Of a stretch of DNA of 64,000 nt, positions 24,848 through 32,812 are shown in pieces. The translations under genes were made by a program, and so were the position numbers. The DNA comes from Archangium gephyra (lineage in GTDB: Bacteria; Myxococcota; Myxococcia; Myxococcales; Myxococcaceae): the NCBI RefSeq assembly GCF_001027285.1, contig NZ_CP011509.1, forward strand, positions 236,501 through 300,500, read 5' to 3'. Every line of letters begins with the position of its first letter. Position 1 is the stretch's first letter. The notes below the pieces were generated by a model, which saw only the letters and a list, made by a program, of their open reading frames with translations, ran no database searches and was not told the origin of the DNA.

Positions 24848-25045
24848 TCAAGGACCGGGCGCGGGCATGGAACCGGGAGCCCAGAGCCGCCCCAGGTCCA
24901 GTGGTTCGGCGTCGAAGGGCTCGGCATGAACCACGTCCCCACCTCCGTACCGGGCGAGCCGCCAACCTCGCGCTCCTCGCCGGTAGACCTCCAGTGTGTG
25001 CACCCGCGGGTCCACCAGCCACGCGTGGCTCACGCCCTCTTGATT
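24848..25045 (-). pseudogene. Remnant of an Uma2 family (DUF820) gene
   Basis: About 65 codons match the end of Uma2 family proteins: GVSHAWLVDPRVHTLEVYRR, then a GWRLARYGGGD strand and the final EPFDAEPLDLGRLW. The first two thirds of a normal 180-190-residue Uma2 protein, including most PD-(D/E)XK nuclease-fold residues, are missing. The upstream sequence is occupied by the end of the SDR gene. It appears to be a truncated relic, not a functional gene. Confidence 0.65.
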
Positions 25046-25049
25046 CTTC

Positions 25050-26033
25050 TCAGCGTGCCGCGCGGGCCAGTCCCGCCACGCCCAGCACCACGCCGCCCGC
25101 CAGCGCGAGGAGGCCCGCCGTCGCCGACACGCGCTTCCACAGCGGCGTCGGCGGCACCGGTCCATACGGGCCCACGCCCTGCGCCACCGAATGGAAGAGA
25201 TTGCCCTCGGGCCGGGTGATGGGCTCGTCCTTCATCTGCATCCGCGCGCCGAACCGGCCCATCAACGCCTTGCCCAGCTTCGGCAACAGCGCGTTCACCC
25301 ACAACAGCAACCGCCCCCCGAGGAACACCGGCACCACCGTCCTCCCCGGCCGCAGCGCGCACGCCACCACCGCTCGCGCCGCCACGTCCGTGTCATACGT
25401 CGGCGGCACCGGCTTGGGCGCCAGGCCGAACATCGTCGGCGCGTGCGCGAACATGTTCGTCGCCACCGAGGGCACCAGCACGTTGGACACCTGAATCCCC
25501 GTGCCCACCAGCTCCATCTCCAGACACTGCGCCCACCCCAGTGTCGCGTGCTTGCTCGCGCTGTACGCCGCCAGTAGCGGCGCCGAGCCCTTGGACAGCA
25601 TCGACTGCACGTTGAGGATGTGCCCGCTGCCCTGTGCCTTGAAGTGTGGCAGCACCGCCCGCGCGAAGCGCATGAAGCCAAACACGTTGATGTCGAAGGT
25701 GCGTGTGAGGTGCTCCCACGGCAGCTCGTCGAAGAAACCGTACGACTGCACCGCCGCGTCGTTCACCAGGATGTCCACCCGGCCGTAGTGCGTCAGGCAC
25801 TCGCGCACCACCTGCTCCACGTCCTCCTGCACCGTCACGTCTCCGGGCACCGAGATGCACTCCACGCCCTTCGCTTCCAGCTCGTGGCGCAGCTTCTCCA
25901 GCGCCTCCGCCCGGCGCGCGGTGATGCACAGCTTCACCCCCGCCTCGCCCAGGCGCACCGCCGCCTGCCAGCCCACTCCGCTCGACGCCCCCGTCACGAT
26001 GGCGACCTTGCCCTTCAGGTCCTGGCGAGCCAT
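25050..26033 (-). CDS. Short-chain dehydrogenase with C-terminal membrane anchor
   Basis: A 327-residue classical SDR. It has the cofactor motif VTGASSGVGWQA near residues 13-24, NDAA at the end of strand 4, the catalytic Ser in LNVQSM and the pair YSASK. The protein is longer than a typical 250-residue SDR. The extra C-terminal part ends in a hydrophobic segment (AGLLALAGGVVLGVAGLA) that would anchor it in the membrane. The ATG at 26033 starts MARQDLKGKVAIV. It is divergent from the CrtI-like gene, 198 bases apart. Substrate unknown. Confidence 0.88.
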   Translation of the reverse strand: MARQDLKGKVAIVTGASSGVGWQAAVRLGEAGVKLCITARRAEALEKLRHELEAKGVECISVPGDVTVQEDVEQVVRECLTHYGRVDILVNDAAVQSYGFFDELPWEHLTRTFDINVFGFMRFARAVLPHFKAQGSGHILNVQSMLSKGSAPLLAAYSASKHATLGWAQCLEMELVGTGIQVSNVLVPSVATNMFAHAPTMFGLAPKPVPPTYDTDVAARAVVACALRPGRTVVPVFLGGRLLLWVNALLPKLGKALMGRFGARMQMKDEPITRPEGNLFHSVAQGVGPYGPVPPTPLWKRVSATAGLLALAGGVVLGVAGLARAAR

Positions 26034-26231
26034 GTCCTCTCCCCTGTCCGAGCCACACACTCCCGCTCGGAAGGATGGGAATTCCCGCCCCCTCCGCGCA
26101 CCCTGTCCCCGCGTCCCCCGCCTGCCCGCCCGGGTGCCGTGGTGCCGGACGACCTTGGACGTCCACTGGTGAACGCAACCCCGTGGCCTCTCCCTCCTGC
26201 CCCCATCAGGTCGGGTGAAGCTTCACAACCT

Positions 26232-27665
26232 ATGAGCTCGATGCTCGATGCCGTCGTGGTGGGCGCCGGTCCCAACGGGCTCGCCGCCGCCATCTCCCTG
26301 GCACGCGCGGGCCGCTCGGTGCGCGTCTTCGAGGCCGGCCCCACTCCCGGCGGTGGCGCGCGCTCGGCAGAGCTCACCCTCCCCGGCTTCGTCCACGACG
26401 TCTGCTCCGCCATCCACCCGCTCGCCGCCGCCTCGCCCTTCTTCCGCCAGTTGCCCCTCGGGGCCCATGGGCTGGAGTGGATCCACCCCGACGCGCCCCT
26501 CGCCCACCCGCTCGACGAGGGCACCGCCGCCGTCCTCGAGCGCTCCCTCGAGGCCACCGCCCAGGGGCTCGGCCCCGACGCCGAGCGCTATGTGAAGTGG
26601 ATGCGCCCCATGGTGCGCGCCTTTGACGACGTCATGGCCCAGCTCGGCGATCCGCTGCGCCTCCCCCGCCGTCCCATCCGTCTCGCCCGCTTCGGCCTGC
26701 GCGCCCTGCGGCCCGCGCACTCGCTCGCCACCCACGCCTTCCGCGGGCCCCTGGCGCGCGCCCTCTTCGCTGGCTCCGCCGCGCACTCCTTCACCGCCCT
26801 GGAGAAGCCCTTCACCTCCGCCTTCGGGATTCTGTTGCTCGCCTCCGGCCACGCCGTGGGCTGGCCCTTCCCTCGCGGCGGTACGCAGAAGCTCGTGGAC
26901 GCGCTCGTCAGCTACCTGCGCACGCTCGGCGGCGAGGTGGAGACGGGGCACCGCGTGCTCAACGTGGACGAGCTGCCCCGCTCGCGCGCCGTGCTGCTCG
27001 ACGTGACGCCCCGGCAGCTCGTGAAGCTCGCCGGCCACCGGCTGCCTCCGTCCTACGTGGAGAAGCTCCAGCGCTTCCGCTACGGGCCCGGGGTCTTCAA
27101 GGTGGACTGGGCCCTCTCCGGCCCCATTCCCTGGCGAGCCCCCGCGTGTGCCCGCGCCGGCACCGTGCACCTCGGCGGCACCCTGGAGGAGATCTCCGCC
27201 AGCGAGGCCGCCGTCTCGCGCGGGGAGATTCCCGAGCGCCCCTACGTGCTGCTCGCCCAGCACACCCTCTTCGACACCAGCCGCGCCCCCGCGGGCCAGC
27301 ACACCGGCTGGGCGTACTGCCACGTCCCCAACGGCTCCACCGAGGACATGACGGAGCGGATTGAAGCCCAGGTGGAGCGCAGCGCTCCCGGCTTCCGCGC
27401 GCGCATCCTCGCCCGGCACACGCGCTCGCCCGCGCAGTACGAGGCCTACAACCCCAACTTCATCGGCGGGGACATCTCCGGCGGCGCCATGGAGGGCTCG
27501 CAGCTCTTCGCCCGGCCCGTGGCGCGGCTCGTCCCCTACGCCACGCCGGACCCACGCCTCTTTCTGTGCTCGGCCTCCACGCCTCCGGGGCCTGGCGTGC
27601 ACGGGCTGTGTGGCTTCCTCGCCGCCCGCGCGCTGCTCGCCAGCGAGGTGTGGCGCAAGGGGTGA
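26232..27665 (+). CDS. CrtI-like FAD-dependent oxidoreductase
   Basis: A 477-residue flavoprotein of the phytoene desaturase/carotenoid isomerase-like amine oxidase group. It has the FAD motif VVVGAGPNGLAAAISLARAG at residues 6-25, and FEAGPTPGGGARSAEL as second part. Near the C-terminus, PPGPGVHGLCGFLAARALL is the terminal FAD contact. It has the internal WPFPRGGTQKLVDALVSYL typical of CrtI relatives. Myxobacterial carotenoid desaturases are close in fold, but this protein also resembles uncharacterised CrtI paralogues (COG1233). No other carotenoid genes are near, so the substrate is open. Confidence 0.88.
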   Translation: MSSMLDAVVVGAGPNGLAAAISLARAGRSVRVFEAGPTPGGGARSAELTLPGFVHDVCSAIHPLAAASPFFRQLPLGAHGLEWIHPDAPLAHPLDEGTAAVLERSLEATAQGLGPDAERYVKWMRPMVRAFDDVMAQLGDPLRLPRRPIRLARFGLRALRPAHSLATHAFRGPLARALFAGSAAHSFTALEKPFTSAFGILLLASGHAVGWPFPRGGTQKLVDALVSYLRTLGGEVETGHRVLNVDELPRSRAVLLDVTPRQLVKLAGHRLPPSYVEKLQRFRYGPGVFKVDWALSGPIPWRAPACARAGTVHLGGTLEEISASEAAVSRGEIPERPYVLLAQHTLFDTSRAPAGQHTGWAYCHVPNGSTEDMTERIEAQVERSAPGFRARILARHTRSPAQYEAYNPNFIGGDISGGAMEGSQLFARPVARLVPYATPDPRLFLCSASTPPGPGVHGLCGFLAARALLASEVWRKG

Positions 27666-27677
27666 GCGGCTTCTGCC

Positions 27678-28316
27678 TCAAGAGGCCCGGCGCCTGGAGC
27701 CCTCCACCGTCGGCGCGCGCGTCAACATGTAGAGCGCCGTCAGCACGGGGTGCAGGAACACGAGCGACCACAGCACCACGTCCACCGGGCCAAACTGGAG
27801 GCCCGCCTCCGTCAGCCGCACCCCCGCCGTCAGGGCCTTGAGGGGAAGCAGCAGCAGCGCGGCGATCAACCCCACCCGCGGGGCGCGCAGCGTGACGAGC
27901 CCGGCGAGCCCGATGGCCCCGCTGAGCACGAAGGGCAGCACTCCCCGCTCCGCGCCCACCCGCTCCGCGTGCACCCGCAGCAGCACGGAGTCCCGCAGCA
28001 GGTGGACGAAGCACGCCAGCAGCAGGCTGTAGGCCGCGCCCCTCACCCACGTCAGGGGGTGCCCCTGCGAGCCCGGCACCGGCCGTCCCTCGTGCTCGAC
28101 GAGCAGCAGCTGCAAGCCTCCCTGGTGCAGCCTCACCCCGAGCCGGCTCCCATCCGGAAGGCCCCAGAGCTCGCCCTGCCGCAGCGCCTCCTTCCCCAGG
28201 CTCTGGCCCACCTGCACGCCGTCCACCGAGGCCCGCAGCTCCTCGTAGTGGCCTCGCCAGGAGAGCTCGAGCCGCTTGGGCCCGCCCTCCTCCAATCGGA
28301 AACGTCTCGTGCGCAT
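27678..28316 (-). CDS. Hypothetical membrane protein
   Basis: A 212-residue protein. The first 90 residues form a soluble beta-rich domain (FRLEEGGPKRLELSWRGHY, then VGQSLGKEALRQGELWGL). The rest contains four or five transmembrane helices (AAYSLLLACFVHLL, PFVLSGAIGLAGLV, GLIAALLLLPLKAL, DVVLWSLVFLHPVLTALYML). I do not recognise the family. It converges with the CrtI-like gene, 12 bases from its stop. Confidence 0.65.
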   Translation of the reverse strand: MRTRRFRLEEGGPKRLELSWRGHYEELRASVDGVQVGQSLGKEALRQGELWGLPDGSRLGVRLHQGGLQLLLVEHEGRPVPGSQGHPLTWVRGAAYSLLLACFVHLLRDSVLLRVHAERVGAERGVLPFVLSGAIGLAGLVTLRAPRVGLIAALLLLPLKALTAGVRLTEAGLQFGPVDVVLWSLVFLHPVLTALYMLTRAPTVEGSRRRAS

Positions 28317-28369
28317 GGGGTCCCCTGGATTTCCCAGCCATTATCACGGCCCGTGAATCCCGGTCTCCC

Positions 28370-28491
28370 TCCCCCGGAGGCCAACCCCTTGAAATCACGG
28401 CTTCTTTTATTTCATGGCCTTCCTGTTTTACCGGGGTTTTTCATTTTTTTGGGATGAGCGAGAATTCGAGGCCTCTTCCAGATAAGGACCC
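28370..28491 (+). promoter_or_regulatory. AT-rich promoter and leader of cassette copy 1
   Basis: This interval is strikingly AT-rich for the genome (TTTTATTTCATGG, TTTTTCATTTTTTTGGGATG). Its last 60 bases resemble the leader of the second copy (32740-32812): both read TTCATTTT, then G-rich GATG, then a GGAACCC/GGACCC block before the ATG. A shared promoter is likely. No exact boxes can be assigned. Confidence 0.5.
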
Positions 28492-29706
28492 ATGACTCCA
28501 GAATCCTCCCATCGCCCCGCGTCCCTCCCGGTGAATGACTCGGCCCGTCGAGGCCCGAGGATCGCGATCGCGCTCGGTGCCGTGGCCCTGCTGGCGGCGG
28601 TGGCGCTGCTCGCGCGTGGCTCGTCCGAGGAGGGCGGCAAGCCCGAGGCGCGCGAGGCCACGGCCTCCAACCCCCAGCCCACGGGCCCCGCCTCCGCGAA
28701 GGCCGGACACACCGGCCCGAGCGGACCCGCGCAGGCCGAGTCCAAGCCCAAGCAGTTCAACAGCACCGTCTGCTGGGAGGACCTGGAGCGCTTCAACGAG
28801 TCGGTGACGCTGGAGACGTTCCGCGACTGGGCCGGGCCGCTGCTGGCGGTGAAGGATCCCCTCGTCCTCGACTACCTCAAGGGCCGCCTGGCCGAGCTCA
28901 TCGGCGATGACGCGGGCCGGGCCGGTGAAGTGCTCGACTGGGCGCTCGACGCCTCGCCCGCGGAGTTCAAGCTGTTCATGGGCGGCCTGCGGGGCTCCAA
29001 GGCCCTGCCCAAGATGGCCTCGCGGCTCACCGAGCTCGGGCTCGACGAGAAGCTGGACCTGGGGCGGCGCGCGGGCTTCCTGGACGAGCTGCAGCGCATG
29101 CCCCGGTTGGAGCCGGCGGCGCTCGACAAGCTGGCCGCCTTCGCGCAGGACGCCGCCTCGGGCGAGGCCGGCTGGGTCACCACGCGCGCCATCGGCCGGG
29201 TGATGAAGGAGGACTTCAAGAAGTCCGGCAACTTCAAGCCCTACCTCGACAAGCTCCTCACCATCGGCACCCGGTCGGCGGACGAGCAGGTGCGCTACCT
29301 CGCGCTCGAGATGGGGATGGACGCCGATGCGCCGCTCGACACGAAGGCCACGGAGCGGCTCGGCAAGCTGCTGGCCACCGAGGGCAGCGAGGACGTCCGC
29401 ATGGTGGCCGCGCACGAGCTGTCCATGTCCGAGGACAAGGCCCAGGCGCTGGAGCTCTACGGCAAGAACTTCCAAATCGAGAAGGACCTCTGCGTGCGCT
29501 GGGCCCTGTTCCGCTTCGCGGCGCGCACCGCGGGCAAGGACGCGCTCCCGGTCATGGCGGACATGGCCATGACGGACCCGCGCTTCCAGGGCATCTACCA
29601 GGAGTTCGAGAAGCGCTACGCCAGCGGCATCGTCGACTTCGGCCGCATCTGGTTCTCCCTGCCCACGGACGATCCCTTCGGCTGCCTGGACCGCCACGAG
29701 GAATGA
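28492..29706 (+). CDS. Membrane-anchored helical-repeat protein, cassette copy 1
   Basis: A 404-residue protein. It has a short cytoplasmic start, one transmembrane helix (IAIALGAVALLAAVALLA, residues 24-41), a Pro/Ala-rich linker (residues 45-85) and then a large all-helical domain with HEAT/ARM-like spacing (KTLWEDLERF type repeats, e.g. LVLDYLKGRLAELIGDDAGRA). Single Cys residues recur at equivalent places in the paralogue (TVCWEDL, LCVRWALFRF, FGCLDRHE). It should be anchored in the inner membrane with the repeat domain in the periplasm. It opens a three-protein cassette that is repeated at 32813-35611; its paralogue is the 408-residue protein there. Function unknown. The family may be a scaffold for the secreted partners. 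Confidence 0.75.
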   Translation: MTPESSHRPASLPVNDSARRGPRIAIALGAVALLAAVALLARGSSEEGGKPEAREATASNPQPTGPASAKAGHTGPSGPAQAESKPKQFNSTVCWEDLERFNESVTLETFRDWAGPLLAVKDPLVLDYLKGRLAELIGDDAGRAGEVLDWALDASPAEFKLFMGGLRGSKALPKMASRLTELGLDEKLDLGRRAGFLDELQRMPRLEPAALDKLAAFAQDAASGEAGWVTTRAIGRVMKEDFKKSGNFKPYLDKLLTIGTRSADEQVRYLALEMGMDADAPLDTKATERLGKLLATEGSEDVRMVAAHELSMSEDKAQALELYGKNFQIEKDLCVRWALFRFAARTAGKDALPVMADMAMTDPRFQGIYQEFEKRYASGIVDFGRIWFSLPTDDPFGCLDRHEE

Positions 29707-29722
29707 GCTCCGGAGCCCACCC

Positions 29723-30721
29723 ATGACACGCGCCTTCCTTCGTATGAACGTGCTCCCCACCCTGACGCTCACCGTGTGCCTGCTCGCGCCGGCCCTGGCT
29801 TCCGCGCAGCAGTCCGCCTCGAGCGAGGCCCCCGCCCTCCAGCCCACGACGTGCTCGGTCGAGGGGCTGATGGACTCCATCCGCCGCGGGATGAATTCCA
29901 GGTCCGAGGCCTACAAGCTCTACCTGCGCACGCTGCTGCGCGAGTCCGCCGTCAACCTGCCGCGCGCCGAGCTCCAGGCCGCCTTCGAGCGCGAGTACGA
30001 CCCCGTGATGGTGGAGCACCTGGCGGCGGCCCTGGTAGCGCGCACCGAGCGCGGCCTGGAGGACGATGCCTTCCAGGTGGTGGCGAAGCGGGCGCTGGAG
30101 GACCGGGACCCCGGCCTGCGCGCCGCCACGGTCCGCGCCATGCGCCGCACCGGCGCGCTGGGGCGCAGCGGGGAGATGTTCGAGCGCCTGGTGAGAGATC
30201 CCTCGCCCGAGGTGCGCATGGAAACGGCGACCAACCTCGTCGAGGACACCCATCACGTCTACGGCGGGCACCATGGCCCGGCGGCGGATACCGCGGTGTC
30301 GGCGGCCGCGGCCTCGGACGACCCGAAGGTGACGGCGAAGGTGCTCGGCCAGCTCATGACGGGGGAGATCAGCTCCGACTCGGCGCGCAAGCTCGAGAAG
30401 CTGCTGGGCAGCGACTCCGCCGAGGTCCGCGCCGCGGCGTCCACCGCGCTCGGCGGCGTGCCGGTGGCGGAGATGGCCAACGCCCGTCAGTCGCTGACCG
30501 GCATGTACCGCGACGAGAAGGACCCCACCGTCCGCAAGGCCATCCTCCAGAGCATCGCCCGGCTCGGCTTCTCCGGCGCGGTGCCCGAGCTCCAGCGGTT
30601 GCGCGCTGTCGACCCGAGCATGACGTCGGAGATCGACAGCTGGATTCGAGTCCTCAACATGAACCACCAGGATTGGAGCCTGATCCTGAGGGAGAAGCAG
30701 CGGCAGCAACAGGCTCGGTAG
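29723..30721 (+). CDS. Secreted HEAT-like protein, cassette copy 1
   Basis: A 332-residue secreted protein with a signal peptide ending LAPALASAQQ. The mature part is helical repeats of HEAT type: for example ALEDRDPGLRAATVRAMRR and LVRDPSPEVRMETATNLVED, where DxxVR/LRxxA at 35-40-residue spacing is typical. HEAT repeats form curved binding surfaces. The gene lies 16 bases after the anchored helical-repeat gene and 47 bases before the first LytM-like gene. The paralogue at 34057 is about 70 percent identical by eye in the core. No catalytic motif is visible; a binding or scaffold role is likely. Confidence 0.75.
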   Translation: MTRAFLRMNVLPTLTLTVCLLAPALASAQQSASSEAPALQPTTCSVEGLMDSIRRGMNSRSEAYKLYLRTLLRESAVNLPRAELQAAFEREYDPVMVEHLAAALVARTERGLEDDAFQVVAKRALEDRDPGLRAATVRAMRRTGALGRSGEMFERLVRDPSPEVRMETATNLVEDTHHVYGGHHGPAADTAVSAAAASDDPKVTAKVLGQLMTGEISSDSARKLEKLLGSDSAEVRAAASTALGGVPVAEMANARQSLTGMYRDEKDPTVRKAILQSIARLGFSGAVPELQRLRAVDPSMTSEIDSWIRVLNMNHQDWSLILREKQRQQQAR

Positions 30722-30738
30722 CCAACCCCCCCCCACTG

Positions 30739-30756
30739 GGGCCGGTCCACCGGTCC
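30739..30756 (+). promoter_or_regulatory. Leader hairpin before LytM-like gene 1
   Basis: GGGCCGG and CCGGTCC pair (one G-T) around TCCA, ending two bases before the ribosome binding site of the gene at 30769. Similar hairpins with different bases precede the genes at 32083 and 35093. Confidence 0.45.
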
Positions 30757-30768
30757 AGAGGAACAACG

Positions 30769-31302
30769 ATGCGTAAGACGATGAAGACGACGCTGGCAGT
30801 CCTGGCTTCCCTGGCGTTCATCCCCGCGGCCGCGACCGCCGACGTCCGGGTCGGCTCGCCCTTCCCGGGCACGGTGACGGCCACCACGTACTACTCGAGC
30901 GGCTCGTTCCACGGCGCGGTGGACATCTCCAGCAGCGCCGCCTGCGGCTACTGGGGCGTGGAGACGGGCGCGTACGGCACCTACAGCTGGAACGTGACCA
31001 TCCGCACCACCGGCACCGTGTGCTACGGCAGCGGCAGCGGCAACCAGAACGAGGTGAAGCACACCTTCGCCAACGACAAGGTCCTCCGCCAGTGGCACTT
31101 CCTCAAGACCGCCGCCTCGGTGGACAAGACGTGCGACCGCTGCCAGATCGGCGACGAGGGCGGCACGGGCAACGTCACCGGCCCCCACACCCACATGCAG
31201 GTCGACCGCTACGGCAGCAACCTCACCGGCTGGTACGACGGCACCACCACCAGGGGTGAGTTCCTCGACCGCGGCGAGACCGTCGGAATCATCGCCACGT
31301 AA
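30769..31302 (+). CDS. Secreted LytM/M23-like protein, paralogue 1
   Basis: A 177-residue secreted protein (signal peptide MRKTMKTTLAVLASLAFI, cleavage near ATA). The mature domain keeps the LytM zinc-peptidase marks: HxxxD in SSGSFHGAVDIS (His48, Asp52), a Trp-His pair in RQWHFLKT, and HxH in TGPHTHMQV. A conserved Cys pair (TCDRCQIGDEG) sits between them. Known M23 enzymes cut peptide bridges of peptidoglycan or bacteriocin targets. Compared with M23 enzymes the domain is short and Thr/Ser-rich, so it could be a divergent endopeptidase or a wall-binding protein. It is the third protein of the cassette, after two helical-repeat genes. Confidence 0.7.
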   Translation: MRKTMKTTLAVLASLAFIPAAATADVRVGSPFPGTVTATTYYSSGSFHGAVDISSSAACGYWGVETGAYGTYSWNVTIRTTGTVCYGSGSGNQNEVKHTFANDKVLRQWHFLKTAASVDKTCDRCQIGDEGGTGNVTGPHTHMQVDRYGSNLTGWYDGTTTRGEFLDRGETVGIIAT

Positions 31303-31338
31303 CCAGTAGTCACCAGGCCTGACCGGGCCTCGTGTGCA

Positions 31339-31369
31339 CTGGGAGGCGCGCCTGTCCGGGGCCTCCCAG
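31339..31369 (+). terminator. Hairpin after LytM-like gene 1
   Basis: CTGGGAGGC (31339-31347) pairs perfectly with GCCTCCCAG (31361-31369), loop of 13 bases, followed by CCCGTCTCATCCCCCCCTTCTTC. It has a strong stem but only a weak U tract, so it may end part of the transcripts or protect the message end. Confidence 0.5.
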
Positions 31370-31437
31370 CCCGTCTCATCCCCCCCTTCTTCACAGCCAT
31401 GACCCGGGCGGCAGGCACGGCCCGGGAGGACCCCGCC

Positions 31438-31962
31438 ATGACTCGAACGATGAAGTCCCTGGGTGCGCTCGCCGCGCTGGCCGCGCTCGCTCCCGCCACG
31501 GCCCTCGCCGTGCGCAACGTCGGCGCCCCCCTGGCCGGCACCGTGGCGGCCACCACCTACTCCTCGAGCGGCGCGTACCACGGCGCCGTGGACATCGACG
31601 GCGGCACGTGTGGCACCACCCCCATCACCACGGGCGTCGCCGGCACGCTGGCGTGGAACGTCGTCATCAACACCGCGAGCACCCTCTGCTACACGGCCAT
31701 GACCGGCGCGCAGAACGTGGCGAGACACACCTTCGCCGACGGCTTCACCTTCCGCCTGATGAACTTCAACCGGACGGCCCAGACGTTTGACCGCACGTGC
31801 GACCGCTGCAACATCGGCGCGGCCGGCGACGCGGGCATTCCCGCCAACTCCCTCCACCTGCAGCGCGACAAGTCCGGCACCAAGGACACCTCCTGGTACG
31901 CGGGCTACGCCACCGTGGGCGAGGCCCTCTCGCTGGGCGAGCTCGTGGGCGTGCTGGACTGA
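31438..31962 (+). CDS. Secreted LytM/M23-like protein, paralogue 2 (catalytic His lost)
   Basis: A 174-residue secreted paralogue (signal peptide MTRTMKSLGALAALAAL). HxxxD is kept in SSGAYHGAVDID, and the Cys pair in TCDRCNIG. The HxH motif reads PANSLHLQR, so the first His (catalytic in LytM) is Ser while the zinc-ligand His remains. The Trp-His pair is MN in FRLMNFNRT. This copy is thus probably unable to cut peptide bonds but may bind zinc or ligand. A hairpin (CCCGGGC, 31403-31409, with GCCCGGG, 31420-31426) directly precedes its GGAGGA ribosome binding site. The start ATG is at 31438. Confidence 0.7.
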   Translation: MTRTMKSLGALAALAALAPATALAVRNVGAPLAGTVAATTYSSSGAYHGAVDIDGGTCGTTPITTGVAGTLAWNVVINTASTLCYTAMTGAQNVARHTFADGFTFRLMNFNRTAQTFDRTCDRCNIGAAGDAGIPANSLHLQRDKSGTKDTSWYAGYATVGEALSLGELVGVLD

Positions 31963-32050
31963 ACCCCCTTCAAAGCCAGACCCCCGCCGTCCGTCTGTTT
32001 TCTGGGATGGCGTTGCAACCCAAGCCTCTTCTGAGTGATGTCCCCCCACG

Positions 32051-32070
32051 CGAGCCGGTCCCCCGGCTCG
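32051..32070 (+). promoter_or_regulatory. Leader hairpin before LytM-like gene 3
   Basis: CGAGCCGG (32051-32058) pairs perfectly with CCGGCTCG (32063-32070) around TCCC. The hairpin ends just before AAAGGAAGCACG and the ATG at 32083. It corresponds in place to the hairpins before the genes at 30769 and 35093. Confidence 0.5.
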
Positions 32071-32082
32071 AAAGGAAGCACG

Positions 32083-32610
32083 ATGCGTAACACGATGAAG
32101 ATGACCCTGGCCGCTGCCCTGGCTTCCCTGGCGCTCGTCCCCGCCGCCGTGACGGCGCACACCGTCAAGTCGCCCTTCCCCGGCACCATCACCGCCACCA
32201 CCTACTACCCGAGCGGCGGCTACCACGGCGCCATCGACGTCTCCAGCGGCCGCTGCAACTACTGGGGCGCCGAGACGGCCGTGGTGGGCTCCGTCTTCTG
32301 GAACGTGACCATCAACACCACCGGCATCGTCTGCAACGGCAACGGCTACGAGAACGCCAACATGGCGATCCACACCTGGGCGGACGGCTGGAAGTTCCAC
32401 CAGAAGCACTTCATCAAGACCAGCGACTCGTACGACCGCACGTGCGACCGCTGCCAGGTGGGCAACGAGGGCGGCACCGGCCAGGCCACCGGCCCCCACG
32501 CCCACCTCATGCAGGAGAAGAACGGCACCAAGGACACCTCCTGGTACTCCGGCTACACCACCCAGGGTGAGGCCGTGGACCGCACCGAGACCCTCGGTGT
32601 CCTCGACTGA
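32083..32610 (+). CDS. Secreted LytM/M23-like protein, paralogue 3
   Basis: A 175-residue secreted paralogue (signal peptide MRNTMKMTLAAALASLALV, then VTA). All LytM-like marks are kept: YHGAIDVSSG (HxxxD), KHFIKT with the third histidine, and HAH in ATGPHAHLMQ, together with the Cys pair TCDRCQVG. It is closest to the proteins at 30769 and 35093, which also begin MRN/MRK. A hairpin precedes its ribosome binding site and a terminator follows its stop, so it closes cassette copy 1. Exact substrate is unknown. Confidence 0.7.
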   Translation: MRNTMKMTLAAALASLALVPAAVTAHTVKSPFPGTITATTYYPSGGYHGAIDVSSGRCNYWGAETAVVGSVFWNVTINTTGIVCNGNGYENANMAIHTWADGWKFHQKHFIKTSDSYDRTCDRCQVGNEGGTGQATGPHAHLMQEKNGTKDTSWYSGYTTQGEAVDRTETLGVLD

Positions 32611-32630
32611 GCCACCCCCTCACACACCGG

Positions 32631-32675
32631 GGCCCCCTCGTGAGGAAGCACTCCCCACAGGGGGCCTCCGCTTTT
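32631..32675 (+). terminator. Rho-independent terminator closing cassette copy 1
   Basis: GGCCCCCT (32631-32638) pairs with AGGGGGCC (32659-32666); TCCGCTTTT follows at 32667-32675. Stem of 8 bp with a GC-rich end and a short T run: a plausible terminator between copy 1 and the promoter of copy 2. Confidence 0.6.
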
Positions 32676-32679
32676 CCGG

Positions 32680-32812
32680 GTATTCACTCTCTGTCATGAA
32701 AGCCCTGACAGTCTAAAATTCCCAAGAACTTACCAATTTATTCATTTTGTGAGATGGCGGCGAAGTCAGGGGTCTCTCTAGAGATGGAACCCCTCGCTTC
32801 GGGCTCACCGCC
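32680..32812 (+). promoter_or_regulatory. AT-rich promoter and leader of cassette copy 2
   Basis: AT-rich interval (TTACCAATTTATTCATTTTG) between the terminator at 32675 and the ATG at 32813. The part from TTCATTTT to GGAACCC corresponds to the leader of copy 1 (28430-28491), consistent with duplication of the promoter along with the genes. Confidence 0.5.

Noticed and set aside
26223-27602. Minus-strand 459-codon frame over the CrtI-like gene
   Set aside because: Antisense shadow; the plus-strand flavoprotein has all motifs.
30487-32505. Minus-strand 672-codon frame over the LytM-like genes
   Set aside because: Gly/Ala/Val low-complexity antisense of well-supported plus-strand genes; typical of high-GC DNA.
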